From the NCBI RefSeq assembly GCF_025947225.1, contig NZ_CP110005.1:1054001-1118000 (forward strand): DNA of 64,000 nucleotides, written 5' to 3'. The stretch comes from Flavobacterium sp. N2270 (GTDB lineage Bacteria > Bacteroidota > Bacteroidia > Flavobacteriales > Flavobacteriaceae). Under the pieces are notes generated by a model. It was given only the letters and a program-made list of their open reading frames with translations, made no database searches and was not told where the DNA came from. Both the position numbers and the translations under genes were made by a program. This document shows, one piece after another, positions 43,230 to 51,680 of this stretch. Each line of letters starts with the position of its first letter. The stretch's first letter is position 1.

Positions 43230-43325
43230 ATAAACATATTTTGTCTATAATTTTCATTTGTGTTTTTTTAACTTTTCATAGTCGCTTTAGGTGAAAATAA
43301 GTTATAAAACTTAAATTAAAATTTA

Positions 43326-43350
43326 TATCTTTGGCAAGTTCGTATATTTG
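43326..43350 (+). promoter_or_regulatory. Two candidate -7 boxes before the PorP-like gene
   Basis: TATCTTTG at 43326-43333 and TATATTTG at 43343-43350 both match TAnnTTTG, 60-85 bases before the ATG. Either or both could start transcription; the remaining leader has no other feature I can see. Confidence 0.45.
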
Positions 43351-43410
43351 CGAATAAGGAGGGTTTTATTTTTCGACTGATTAACAGTTGTTTACATTAA
43401 ATTATTGAAA

Positions 43411-44409
43411 ATGAATTTAAAAAAGATTTTTTTAATTTTTGCTTTTACATTGTCGCAAATAACTTTTTCACAAGAAGGAGTTGCTGTATATTCAGATTAT
43501 TTGTCAGATAATTACTACTTAATTCACCCTTCGATGGCGGGTGCGGCTAATTGCGGAAAAATTCGTTTAACTGGGCGTCAGCAATGGCTAGGTCAAGATG
43601 ATGCTCCTGCTTTACAAACTTTAAGTTTTAATACATCTTTAGATGAGGATGGGGTTTCAGGAATTGGAATGATACTTTTCAATGATAAAAATGGTTATCA
43701 TTCTCAAAAAGGAGCAAAGCTAACTTATGCTCACCATTTAAGGTTTTCAAGAGGAACTTCTGATTTAAATCAATTGTCTTTTGGTTTAAGTGCTGCTTTT
43801 GTTCAAAGTAATATTGATGGTACTGATTTTACTGGTTTTGATCCAGTAATTGTTCCAGGAATAATTCAAAAAGATTCTTATTTTAATGTTGATATTGGTG
43901 CTTCATATCACTATATGGATTTCTTTACTCATGTAACTGTAAAGAATTTTTTGGCAAATAGAAGAGAGTTGTATACAAGCGAGGTTGAATCTGATAATTT
44001 AAGAAAATATCTTTGGAGTGCTGGAGCTGTTTTTGGTGATAGTGATAGATTGATGTTTGAACCATCTTTGATGTTTCAATTTACAGAAGAAACTACTGAA
44101 AAAGCAATTGACTTAAACTTAAAAGTATATAAAAATCTTGATTTTGGTAGACTTTGGGCTGGTCTTTCTTATAGAAGAAGCTTTGATGGAGCTAAATATC
44201 TTAATGGTTCAACTGTTGAAGACCAAAAGTTGCAATATATAACTCCAATCTTAGGTATTAATTATAAAAAATTCATGTTCTCATATACTTACTCTCACTT
44301 ATTAGGTGATGTTAAATTTGATAATGGTGGTTTTCATCAAATTACTCTTGGGTTTGATATATTTTGTAGAGCTGCTGAGTGGGATTGTAACTGTCCTGCT
44401 GTAAATTAA
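43411..44409 (+). CDS. PorP/SprF family type IX secretion membrane protein
   Basis: From ATG 43411 the product has 332 residues with a signal peptide ending SQITFSQ. The opening YSDYLSDNYYLIHPSMAGAANCGKIRLTGRQQWLG is the hallmark of the PorP/SprF family (NPAxxG-like segment and RQQW), followed by strand-rich sequence to the end, an outer-membrane barrel. PorP is a type IX secretion component; SprF-like copies usually sit beside an adhesin gene, but here none is adjacent. A TTG six bases upstream is in frame but less likely. Function as a surface attachment or secretion accessory is by family. Confidence 0.9.
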   Translation: MNLKKIFLIFAFTLSQITFSQEGVAVYSDYLSDNYYLIHPSMAGAANCGKIRLTGRQQWLGQDDAPALQTLSFNTSLDEDGVSGIGMILFNDKNGYHSQKGAKLTYAHHLRFSRGTSDLNQLSFGLSAAFVQSNIDGTDFTGFDPVIVPGIIQKDSYFNVDIGASYHYMDFFTHVTVKNFLANRRELYTSEVESDNLRKYLWSAGAVFGDSDRLMFEPSLMFQFTEETTEKAIDLNLKVYKNLDFGRLWAGLSYRRSFDGAKYLNGSTVEDQKLQYITPILGINYKKFMFSYTYSHLLGDVKFDNGGFHQITLGFDIFCRAAEWDCNCPAVN

Positions 44410-44436
44410 TAAAATGTAATTATATAAATTTATACT

Positions 44437-44469
44437 TGTCCTGAATTCTAGATTCAGGACATTTTTTTT
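44437..44469 (+). terminator. Terminator of the PorP-like gene
   Basis: Stem TGTCCTGAAT (44437-44446), loop TCTAG, ATTCAGGACA (44452-44461), then TTTTTTTT. Confidence 0.9.
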
Positions 44470-44481
44470 AAAAGTTAAAAT

Positions 44482-45000
44482 ATGGTAATTAAAGAAGTTA
44501 ATGGTAAATCTCCAAAAATACCAGTAGATTGCTATGTTGCTGAAAATGCTACTATCGTTGGAGAAGTTACTTTTGGCGAAAGCTGCAGTGTTTGGTTTAA
44601 TGCTGTTATAAGAGGTGATGTTAATTTTATTAAAATTGGTAATAAAGTAAACATTCAAGATGGTGCAGTAATTCATTGTACTTATCAAAAACATCCTACG
44701 GTTATTGGTAATAATGTTTCAATTGGTCATAATGCAATTGTTCATGGTTGTCAAATTCATGATAATGTTTTAATTGGTATGGGAGCTATTGTAATGGATA
44801 ATTGTGTAATTAATAGTAATTCTATTATTGGAGCTGGTTCAGTAGTAACTCAAAATACGGTTGTTGAGTCTGGAGCTATTTATGCAGGGATTCCAGCTAA
44901 AAAAGTAAAAGATATTGATCAAAGTAATTTTGCAGGAGAGATTGAGAGAATTTCAAATAACTATGTAATGTATTCGAGTTGGTTTAAAGAAGGGGAATAA
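44482..45000 (+). CDS. Gamma carbonic anhydrase-like hexapeptide-repeat protein
   Basis: A 172-residue left-handed beta-helix protein of the gamma carbonic anhydrase family (YrdA/PaaY-like). It has the isoleucine-rich hexapeptide pattern throughout (GEVTFGESCSVWFNAVIRGDVN, VIGNNVSIGHNAIVHGC). The three metal His candidates are in VIHCTY, SIGHNAIVHG: His at the expected spacing for a trimer-interface zinc site. Many such proteins lack carbonic anhydrase activity, so the enzyme function is not assured. The gene ends four bases from the convergent murI stop. Confidence 0.88.
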   Translation: MVIKEVNGKSPKIPVDCYVAENATIVGEVTFGESCSVWFNAVIRGDVNFIKIGNKVNIQDGAVIHCTYQKHPTVIGNNVSIGHNAIVHGCQIHDNVLIGMGAIVMDNCVINSNSIIGAGSVVTQNTVVESGAIYAGIPAKKVKDIDQSNFAGEIERISNNYVMYSSWFKEGE

Positions 45001-45004
45001 ATAC

Positions 45005-45784
45005 TTAGAAGTCTTTTTCAAAAACAGAATAATTATTGTTTAAAATGCCTTTTAAAACTTTAGAATCGCTATTAGTGTAAAAGTGTTGGTAGCTTTTTTC
45101 TGTGGAGTTATTGTTTAAATTATATTTATTTAAGATATATTCTGTTTGTTTTGCAACAGCTTCTCCAGAATCAATAATTTTTACATATGGAGGGATTATC
45201 TTTTTTATTTGAGGAATTAAATAAGGGTAATGACTACAGCCCAAAACTAAATGGTCAATATTCTGTTCTAACATTGGTTTAATATAACTCTCTAGTAGAA
45301 GAGTCATTTCATCAGAGTTAATGTCTCCGTTTTCTATTAGTTGTACCAATCCATGGCCTATTTGTTCAATTATTTTTACACCTGAGAAGTTTTCAACATT
45401 TTTATGAAATAACTCGCTGTTTAGTGTTCCTTTGGTTGCTAATATTCCAATAGTATGTGTACTTGTTTTATTTGCAGCAGGTTTTATTGCAGGTTCAATT
45501 CCAATAAATGGAACAGTGTATTTGTTTCTTAATTCTTTAATTGCATTTGTAGTTGCAGTATTACAGGCAACAACAATTAATTTGCAGTTTTTGTTTAATA
45601 AAAATTCTGTATTTTTAATTGATAATTCAATTATTTCTTCTTTCGACTTTACACCATAAGGGGCATTTTTACTATCTGCTAAGTAAATAGTATTTTCAAA
45701 AGGTAGAAGCGAATGAATCTCTTTCCAAATTGATGTTCCTCCAATTCCGGAATCAAATAAACCTATAGGATTTTTATTACTCAT
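45005..45784 (-). CDS. murI: Glutamate racemase
   Basis: MurI makes D-glutamate for peptidoglycan. The 259-residue product has the two catalytic cysteines in VVACNTATTNAI near 74 and LGCSHYPYLIP near 182, plus the N-terminal IGLFDSGIGGTSIWKEI with the Asp/Ser catalytic pair and APYGVKS. It is the last gene of the leftward envelope block and has its own promoter box at 45789-45796, directly behind the ompH terminator, with only four bases before the ATG. Confidence 0.96.
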   Translation of the reverse strand: MSNKNPIGLFDSGIGGTSIWKEIHSLLPFENTIYLADSKNAPYGVKSKEEIIELSIKNTEFLLNKNCKLIVVACNTATTNAIKELRNKYTVPFIGIEPAIKPAANKTSTHTIGILATKGTLNSELFHKNVENFSGVKIIEQIGHGLVQLIENGDINSDEMTLLLESYIKPMLEQNIDHLVLGCSHYPYLIPQIKKIIPPYVKIIDSGEAVAKQTEYILNKYNLNNNSTEKSYQHFYTNSDSKVLKGILNNNYSVFEKDF

Positions 45785-45788
45785 ATAA

Positions 45789-45796
45789 CAAATGTA
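45789..45796 (-). promoter_or_regulatory. -7 box of murI, predicts a leaderless transcript
   Basis: On the minus strand TACATTTG matches TAnnTTTG and ends four bases before the murI ATG, the same arrangement as for ruvB. The T-run of the ompH terminator precedes it directly. Confidence 0.55.
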
Positions 45797-45834
45797 AAAA
45801 AAAACTGCTCAATCTATTTAAAGTTTGAGCAGTT
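45797..45834 (-). terminator. Terminator after the second ompH gene
   Basis: Read on the minus strand: stem AACTGCTCAA, twelve-base loop, TTGAGCAGTT, then a run of T to 45797. It lies 23 bases after the ompH stop. Confidence 0.88.
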
Positions 45835-45857
45835 ATATTTTAAAATTACAAAGTAAA

Positions 45858-46361
45858 TTAGAATCCTAATTCTTTTTTAACATCAGCTAATAGGTTTGGA
45901 CCTTTAGCAACAAGTAAGCCACTTCCTTCTGTAGCATCTAAAACATAATCATAGCCTTTAGCAGCTGCAATTTTTGCAATTGCTGCTTGAGCTTTCTCCA
46001 TGATTGGCTTTAATAAGTCTAATTCTTTTTGTTGTAATTGTTTAGTTGCACTTTGTTGAAAGTCTTGTATGCGTTGCCCCATATCTTGCATTTCTTTTGA
46101 ACGAGTTTCATTTACTGCTTCTCCAACAGTAGGAGCTTCTTGCTCATATTTTTGCAATTTTGTTTGGTATTCTTGTACCATTGTTTTGTACTCTTTATCA
46201 TAAGTTTCTTGAACTTTTTGGATTTGAGTTTGAGCCGTTTTCATTTCTGGCATCGATGTCATTAAGGCTTTTACGTCAATATGTGCCATTTTAGTTTGTG
46301 CAGAAACTTGAGTTCCAACAAACATTACTAATGCGATTGCTAATGTTTTTAATTGTTTCAT
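45858..46361 (-). CDS. OmpH/Skp family periplasmic chaperone (second copy)
   Basis: Skp-type chaperones hold unfolded outer-membrane proteins in the periplasm on their way to BamA. The 167-residue product has a signal peptide ending FVGTQVSAQ, then KMAHIDVKALMTSMPEMKTAQTQIQKV, the family start, and a long coiled coil (about 45-120) rich in Gln and Lys, closing with AAKGYDYVLDATEGSGLLVAKG, the conserved C-terminal strand. It is the downstream copy of a tandem pair behind bamA. Confidence 0.93.
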   Translation of the reverse strand: MKQLKTLAIALVMFVGTQVSAQTKMAHIDVKALMTSMPEMKTAQTQIQKVQETYDKEYKTMVQEYQTKLQKYEQEAPTVGEAVNETRSKEMQDMGQRIQDFQQSATKQLQQKELDLLKPIMEKAQAAIAKIAAAKGYDYVLDATEGSGLLVAKGPNLLADVKKELGF

Positions 46362-46396
46362 TCTTGATTTATTAATTTAATTTAGGTTATTATTAT

Positions 46397-47383
46397 TTAT
46401 TCAGATTTCTCTTCTTTGGCTTTTTTTGCTGCTTCTCTTTCTTCTAATATTTTTTTCTTTCTTTCTTCTAAAGCTTTTTTTCTCTCTTCAGCTTTCTGTT
46501 TTCTTTCTTCAATTACCGCATCTCTTTTTTCTTGAGGGCTTAACTCTTTTTCATTAGAAATTTCTTTTTCTTCAGTATTAGAGTTTTTATTTGAATCATC
46601 TTCGTTATTAGTTTCAATTACTGTGCCATTTTTTTTAGCTTCTCTTTCATCGATTAATTTTTGTCTTTTTTCCGCAGCTATTCTTTTTCTTTCTTCAGCA
46701 GCTTGTTTTTTCTCTTCAATTAGTTTTTCTCTTGCTGCTTTTCTTTCATCTAAAATTCTTTGTCTTTCTGCCATTGCTGGATTTTCATCAATCATATCTT
46801 CTTCGGCATCCTTTGCTTCCTGTTCTTTAAGTTGTTTTTTGGTAAGCTGCTCTCTTTTTTGAATTCGTGTTAAAACACGAACAACTTGATCGCTTATATC
46901 AAAACGTTGAGCTGCAAACAACATTGTTAAATCAGATGATTTGTCAAAAATAAAATCATATTTTTTTGCTTCAGCGATATCTTGAATAGCTGTGAAAACC
47001 TGATCTTGTATAGGTTTTACTAATAGCGTTTTTTGGATCATTAAATCTCCTTTAGCTCCAAATCTTTTTTCCTGATAATCTAATAGTTCTTTTTCTAAAA
47101 AAGATATTTCTTCTTCTCTTTCTTCAATTAGCTCTTTTGTTAAAAGAACCTTTTCAGTATTTAAACTCTCTTTTAGTGTTTTTATGTCGTTTTTTTTAAC
47201 TTCAATTTCTTGTTTCCATTTTTGTGCTTTTTGCTCAAGTTGGTTTTTAGCTTCAGCATAATCTGGTACTTTTTCCAAGATATATTCCATGTCAATATAT
47301 CCAATTCTTATGCCTCTTGATTGAGCAAAAGAAGAAATAGTTACTAGTAAAAGCAAAACTGAAATGTATTTAGTTATTCTCAT
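46397..47383 (-). CDS. OmpH/Skp family protein with long charged C-terminal extension (first copy)
   Basis: A 328-residue Skp-like protein. Residues 1-20 are a signal peptide (ending SSFAQ), then RIGYIDMEYILEKVPDYAEAKNQLEQKA and a coiled coil, then KKYDFIFDKSSDLTMLFAAQRFDIS, which closes the usual OmpH domain near 170. The remaining 150 residues are a highly charged helical tail with the repeated pattern RxRAAEEKKR/EERKKALEERKKK, much longer than ordinary Skp. The tail may be a long single helix or coiled coil; its partner is unknown. It precedes the ordinary-length copy by 35 bases. Confidence 0.88.
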   Translation of the reverse strand: MRITKYISVLLLLVTISSFAQSRGIRIGYIDMEYILEKVPDYAEAKNQLEQKAQKWKQEIEVKKNDIKTLKESLNTEKVLLTKELIEEREEEISFLEKELLDYQEKRFGAKGDLMIQKTLLVKPIQDQVFTAIQDIAEAKKYDFIFDKSSDLTMLFAAQRFDISDQVVRVLTRIQKREQLTKKQLKEQEAKDAEEDMIDENPAMAERQRILDERKAAREKLIEEKKQAAEERKRIAAEKRQKLIDEREAKKNGTVIETNNEDDSNKNSNTEEKEISNEKELSPQEKRDAVIEERKQKAEERKKALEERKKKILEEREAAKKAKEEKSE

Positions 47384-47417
47384 ATTTTAAAGTTTTAAAT
47401 GCAGTTTTTAAAAACCT

Positions 47418-47452
47418 AAAAAAACATTCCGAAAGATATGAAATGTTTTTTT
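47418..47452 (-). terminator. Hairpin between bamA and the first ompH gene
   Basis: Stem AAAAAAACATT (47418-47428) with AATGTTTTTTT (47442-47452) and a thirteen-base loop, usable on either strand. Lying within a leftward gene block, it may be a partial terminator that lowers ompH expression, or a full stop with a promoter not recognised. Confidence 0.5.
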
Positions 47453-47496
47453 AAGTTAAAATTCTAAAATTTATATTTTATTAAAACGCATTTAAA

Positions 47497-50136
47497 TTAG
47501 AATTGTTGTCCTATGATGAAATGAGTTTGCCAACCACTCTTTGCTGTTTGTCCTGGTATTGCATCAAATCCATGAGCAAAATCAATTCCAATTAATCCAA
47601 AAGCAGGCATAAAAACTCTAAGGCCAAAACCAGCTGATCTTTGAAGGTTAAAAGGGTTGTAATCTTTAAAATCATTATATGCTGAACCTGCTTCCAAAAA
47701 TGTTAAAGCATATATTGACGCTGCTTGTTTTAATGTTATAGGGTAACGAAGTTCTAATGAAAATTTATTGTAAATGGTTGCTCCAACTTGTTCTCCATCA
47801 TCATTTACAGGTGATAAAGATTGGTTCGGGTAACCTCTTAATTGAATTGTTTCTCTTCCGTCTAATGAATAATTAGCTAGTCCATCTCCTCCTAAATAAA
47901 ATCTTTCGAATGGAACTAGACCTCTATCTTGATTATATGCACCCATATATCCAAACTCTCCAAGTGAACGCAATACTAATTTGTCAAATAATCTTGTATA
48001 CCAATCACCTTTAAATTTAATTTTATAAAATTCTAACCAATTAAATCTTTTTTGATCCACTTTCCCTTGGTCTGTTGCGGCATCACTATATTGAGAGACT
48101 TGATATCCATCTTCGTCTAAGTATGCTCCAGCAGGATAATTTGCTCCATCAGGATCAGTGCCAGCTTCAGCAGCTCTAACTTTGTATTTAGCTTGGTTTT
48201 CTAAATCTGCATAATCTATACCATTGAATAAAGAGTATGGTGGAGTAAACTTACCTGAAACACTAAATTCTGAACCATAAGTTGGAAAAACAGGGTTTAC
48301 ACCTTTGCTATTTCTTGTTAGGGCAATTGTGTAAGATAGATTTTTAGAAGACCCATTACCAAAAGTAAATAAACCCGTGTTGTAGTTGTTCAATTCATAA
48401 TATTGAAAAGAAACATTTTGAGATAATACAAAATAATCATCTGGAACTGTTAACCTTTTTGCAAGTCCAACAGATACTGATGTAATGTTGAAACTTTTAC
48501 TTCTTGTAACTGCTCTTGAACTATAATCGTATAAAAATTGTTTACTATGAGATAAAGTGGTCGAAAAATTTATTGGTTTTTTACCACCTAACCATGGTTC
48601 AGAAAAGGATAGACTATATGTTTGAAAATAAGTACTTCCTTGTAGTCTTAAAGACATTTTCTGACCATCACCCATTGGAAGGGGTTTATATGAGTCTTTT
48701 TTAAATATATTTCTTGCAGAAAAATTATTAAATGAAAGACCTAATGTTCCAATGAATCCTCCACCTCCATAACCTCCTTGAAGTTCAATTTGACTTGATC
48801 CTTTCTCAACAACGCTATATTCAATATCAACGGTTCCAGCTTGAGGATCTACGTTTTTAAATTCTGGTTTAATTGCCTCTGGGTCAAAAAAACCAAGTTG
48901 TCCTAATTCTCTGATTGAACGAATTAATTCCTCTTTACTATATTTTTGACCAGGTTTAGTTCTTAATTCTCTATAAATAACATGATCGTTAGTTTTGTCG
49001 TTTCCAACAACAGATATTTTGTTGAAATAAGCGATTGGTCCTTCGGTTATTCTGATTTCAAAATCAATTGTGTCATTATATGTTCTAACTTCAACAGGGT
49101 TGATACTTGAAAATAAATAGCCGTTATTTTGATATAGGTTTGTGATGTCTTCTCCATCAGGTTTTGATTGATCTGCGATTCTTTTTTGAAGCATTACTCC
49201 ATTATAGACATCTCCTTTTTTTATTCCAAGCATTCTGCTTAATTGTTGGTCAGTATAAACTGTATTTCCTAAATATCTGATGTCTCCAAAATAATACTTT
49301 TTACCTTCTTCTAGATTTACTTTTATAGAAACGGTGTTTGATTTTTTGTCATAAGAAATAGAATCGGATGTTACTCGAGCATCTCTAAAACCATTTTCTT
49401 TATATTTATTAATAACAGAAACTAAGTCTTCTTTATATTTTTCTTTGATATACTTTGACCTTTTAAAAATATGAAATACACTTTTTTGTTTTGTGTTCTT
49501 AAATGCGTTTTTTAGTTTACTGTCTTTAATTTCGTTATTTCCAACAAAATCAATTTTTTTTACTTTTACTTTATTTCCTTTATTAATGTTTACTAACATT
49601 TTAACACTGTTGTCTGTGGTGTCAGGTGATGTATTAATAAAAACTTTAGCGTTATAGTAACCGTCTTTTTTGTATTTATTTTCGATATAGTTTTTAGTAG
49701 TAGTAATTAGGTTTTCATTAACAATTTTTCCTTTTTTAAGATCGGTTTGTTTGATGATTTCATCAGCTTTACCTTTCTTAATTCCTACTAGTTTTACGTC
49801 TGCTAATTTTGGAGATTCGTTTAAGTTTAACTCAAGAAAAATACTGTCTCCTTCAATTTTTGTGATATAAAAATTTACATCGCTAAATAAACCAAGTTTC
49901 CATAATTTTTTAATAGCTGTGCTTATTTCTTCTCCAGGAACCATAATTTTTTGACCATTTTCTAAACCTGAAAAAGTTACAACAGTTTGTTGATTATAGC
50001 TTACTTTTCCGGTTACTTCAACATCAGCTAAGATATATTCTTTTCCGTCTTCAAATTTAGTCTCTTGAGCAACTGTTGTATTGTATGTACCTACTAATAA
50101 TAGGGTAAATAGCACTTGTATTCCTTTTTTTAACAT
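47497..50136 (-). CDS. bamA: Outer membrane protein assembly factor BamA
   Basis: BamA inserts beta-barrels into the outer membrane. I start it at ATG 50136 (879 residues), where MLKKGIQVLFTLLLVGTYNTTVAQ gives a clean signal peptide; the frame is open further upstream into uppS but that start would hide the signal. Five POTRA-type repeats follow to about 440 (for example VNINKGNKVKVKKIDFVGNNEIKDSKLKNAF and VNLEEGKKYYFGDIRYLGNTVYTDQQL). The barrel begins near 460, with the lid-loop motif in IQLRGYPNQSL and the last strand QTHFIIGQQF. It follows uppS by four bases. Confidence 0.96.
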   Translation of the reverse strand: MLKKGIQVLFTLLLVGTYNTTVAQETKFEDGKEYILADVEVTGKVSYNQQTVVTFSGLENGQKIMVPGEEISTAIKKLWKLGLFSDVNFYITKIEGDSIFLELNLNESPKLADVKLVGIKKGKADEIIKQTDLKKGKIVNENLITTTKNYIENKYKKDGYYNAKVFINTSPDTTDNSVKMLVNINKGNKVKVKKIDFVGNNEIKDSKLKNAFKNTKQKSVFHIFKRSKYIKEKYKEDLVSVINKYKENGFRDARVTSDSISYDKKSNTVSIKVNLEEGKKYYFGDIRYLGNTVYTDQQLSRMLGIKKGDVYNGVMLQKRIADQSKPDGEDITNLYQNNGYLFSSINPVEVRTYNDTIDFEIRITEGPIAYFNKISVVGNDKTNDHVIYRELRTKPGQKYSKEELIRSIRELGQLGFFDPEAIKPEFKNVDPQAGTVDIEYSVVEKGSSQIELQGGYGGGGFIGTLGLSFNNFSARNIFKKDSYKPLPMGDGQKMSLRLQGSTYFQTYSLSFSEPWLGGKKPINFSTTLSHSKQFLYDYSSRAVTRSKSFNITSVSVGLAKRLTVPDDYFVLSQNVSFQYYELNNYNTGLFTFGNGSSKNLSYTIALTRNSKGVNPVFPTYGSEFSVSGKFTPPYSLFNGIDYADLENQAKYKVRAAEAGTDPDGANYPAGAYLDEDGYQVSQYSDAATDQGKVDQKRFNWLEFYKIKFKGDWYTRLFDKLVLRSLGEFGYMGAYNQDRGLVPFERFYLGGDGLANYSLDGRETIQLRGYPNQSLSPVNDDGEQVGATIYNKFSLELRYPITLKQAASIYALTFLEAGSAYNDFKDYNPFNLQRSAGFGLRVFMPAFGLIGIDFAHGFDAIPGQTAKSGWQTHFIIGQQF

Positions 50137-50140
50137 TTTT

Positions 50141-50884
50141 TTACTTTGAAATTTGTTCACTTGTTTTTCCAAATCTTCTTTCCCTTTGCTGATAACTAAC
50201 GATTGCTTCATATAAGTTTTCTTCACTAAAATCTGGCCAAAGTACATCTGTGAAATAAAATTCAGCGTATGCAATTTGCCATAATAAAAAATTACTTATC
50301 CTGTGTTCACCGCTAGTTCTAATTACTAAGTCAACATCGGGTATATCTTGCGTGTAAAGATGCTGATTAATAATTGATTCATCAATAGCTTCGATAGAAA
50401 TTATATTATTTTTAACTTTCTCACTTATTTTTTTAACAGCTTGAATGATCTCTTCTCTGGAACCATAACTTAGGGCTAAAGTTAGTGTCATTCTAGTATT
50501 TGTTGAAGTTTTTGAAATTACTTCTTTTAGTTCTTTCTGTACTTTGTTAGGTAAATTTGTTAAATTTCCTATTGCATTTAATTTAATGTTATTTTCCTGA
50601 AGTGTTTTGATTTCTTTTTTTAATGAAGAAACTAACAACTTCATTAGTGTGTCAACTTCAAGTTTTGGTCTATTCCAATTTTCTGTAGAAAAAGCGTAAA
50701 GAGTTAGGTTTTTAATTCCTAGTTTTGCGCAAGTCTCTACAGTTGTTCTTACACTTTTGGTTCCACCTTCATGGCCAATAGATCGTAATAATCCTCTTTG
50801 TTTTGCCCAGCGACCATTGCCATCCATAATTATTGCTAAATGGTTGGGAACGTTGTTCTGGTTTATGTTATTTAATAGACTCAT
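50141..50884 (-). CDS. uppS: Isoprenyl (undecaprenyl diphosphate) synthase
   Basis: UppS makes the C55 lipid carrier for cell-wall and surface polysaccharides. The 247-residue cis-prenyltransferase has the first signature HLAIIMDGNGRWAKQRGLLRSIGHEGG with the catalytic Asp, FSTENWNRPKLEVDTLM near 67-83, and the last signature DVDLVIRTSGEHRISNFLLWQIAYAEFYFTDVLWPDF with RxSGExRxSNFLxWQ. It lies three bases after the DUF6089 gene and four before bamA, the standard Bacteroidetes arrangement. Confidence 0.97.
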   Translation of the reverse strand: MSLLNNINQNNVPNHLAIIMDGNGRWAKQRGLLRSIGHEGGTKSVRTTVETCAKLGIKNLTLYAFSTENWNRPKLEVDTLMKLLVSSLKKEIKTLQENNIKLNAIGNLTNLPNKVQKELKEVISKTSTNTRMTLTLALSYGSREEIIQAVKKISEKVKNNIISIEAIDESIINQHLYTQDIPDVDLVIRTSGEHRISNFLLWQIAYAEFYFTDVLWPDFSEENLYEAIVSYQQRERRFGKTSEQISK

Positions 50885-50887
50885 AAT

Positions 50888-51571
50888 TTACTCAGTACAA
50901 AAGCATGGATTCTTACCAAATGTGTATGTTAGCGTAAAGCCTGAAAAAACATACCAATCATTACTATTTAAATTTCCGAATTTATATATTTCTAAATTTT
51001 CGTTAATAGGGTTACTTCCGTCAAGATTATCTGAAAAAGTATATCTTGCTCCAACTTCAACACCAATTATAATGTTTCTAACCAATCTTGTTTTTAGTCC
51101 AATTACCATTGGAATAGCAAACGAACTGTGTCTATAATCTAAATGACTTTTGTTTCCGGCAATATATATTTCATTGTAAATAAAATGGTTTATTCCGGTA
51201 AAAACATATGGAGTTATTGTTTTTTCATTACTGTGTAAGTCGAATTCAAAAAAATTAAACTCTATACCGGCTGAGAATTCCTTAATGTTATTTTTAAAAC
51301 TATTTCCTCTTAATTTTCTGCTAGGAACATCACTATCCATATCTTTCGAGCTTATGTTTCCTTGAAAATATGAAAATCTGTAAGAATGTCTTGTGCTTCG
51401 ATTCCATTTATAAATTACACCAAAAGCAGGCTCATTAGGAGAGATGTAATCAGTTGGTCCAACATCACCAATATAATTACTTCCTCCTAAAAAAACTCCT
51501 AATTCGTTGATTTGAGCGTTAGAATTTAAGGCGCAAAACACTAAACATATATAAAGGTATACTCTTCTCAT
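50888..51571 (-). CDS. DUF6089 family outer-membrane barrel protein
   Basis: A 227-residue protein from ATG 51571, with a signal peptide ending NSNAQ20; a start nine residues upstream is possible but lies in the promoter region. NELGVFLGGSNYIGDVGPTDYISPNEPAFGVIYKWN near 23-58 is the DUF6089 signature (Bacteroidetes small barrel), and the end has EVGARYTFSDNLDGSNP and FSGFTLTYTFGKNPCF. It precedes uppS by three bases. In Bacteroidetes this gene almost always sits before uppS-bamA, suggesting a link to outer-membrane assembly, but no function is known. Confidence 0.85.
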   Translation of the reverse strand: MRRVYLYICLVFCALNSNAQINELGVFLGGSNYIGDVGPTDYISPNEPAFGVIYKWNRSTRHSYRFSYFQGNISSKDMDSDVPSRKLRGNSFKNNIKEFSAGIEFNFFEFDLHSNEKTITPYVFTGINHFIYNEIYIAGNKSHLDYRHSSFAIPMVIGLKTRLVRNIIIGVEVGARYTFSDNLDGSNPINENLEIYKFGNLNSNDWYVFSGFTLTYTFGKNPCFCTE

Positions 51572-51586
51572 TTTTATAATAGTTTG

Positions 51587-51594
51587 CAAATATA
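51587..51594 (-). promoter_or_regulatory. -7 box of the DUF6089-uppS-bamA unit
   Basis: On the minus strand TATATTTG matches TAnnTTTG, 15 bases upstream of the DUF6089 ATG. Confidence 0.55.
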
Positions 51595-51680
51595 ACAATA
51601 TTGACTACTTTACCGCATTTTATGGTAAAATTTATAAGTTATATTAAAACGTAAAAAAATGATTTTCTTATATGAACTGT

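Noticed and set aside
43405-43410. TTG start of the PorP-like gene
   Set aside because: The ATG six bases later is the better start, and the signal peptide is intact without the extra residues.
50137-50274. N-terminal extension of bamA into uppS
   Set aside because: It would bury the signal peptide 46 residues inside and overlaps the conserved end of uppS; ATG 50136 gives a clean secreted start.
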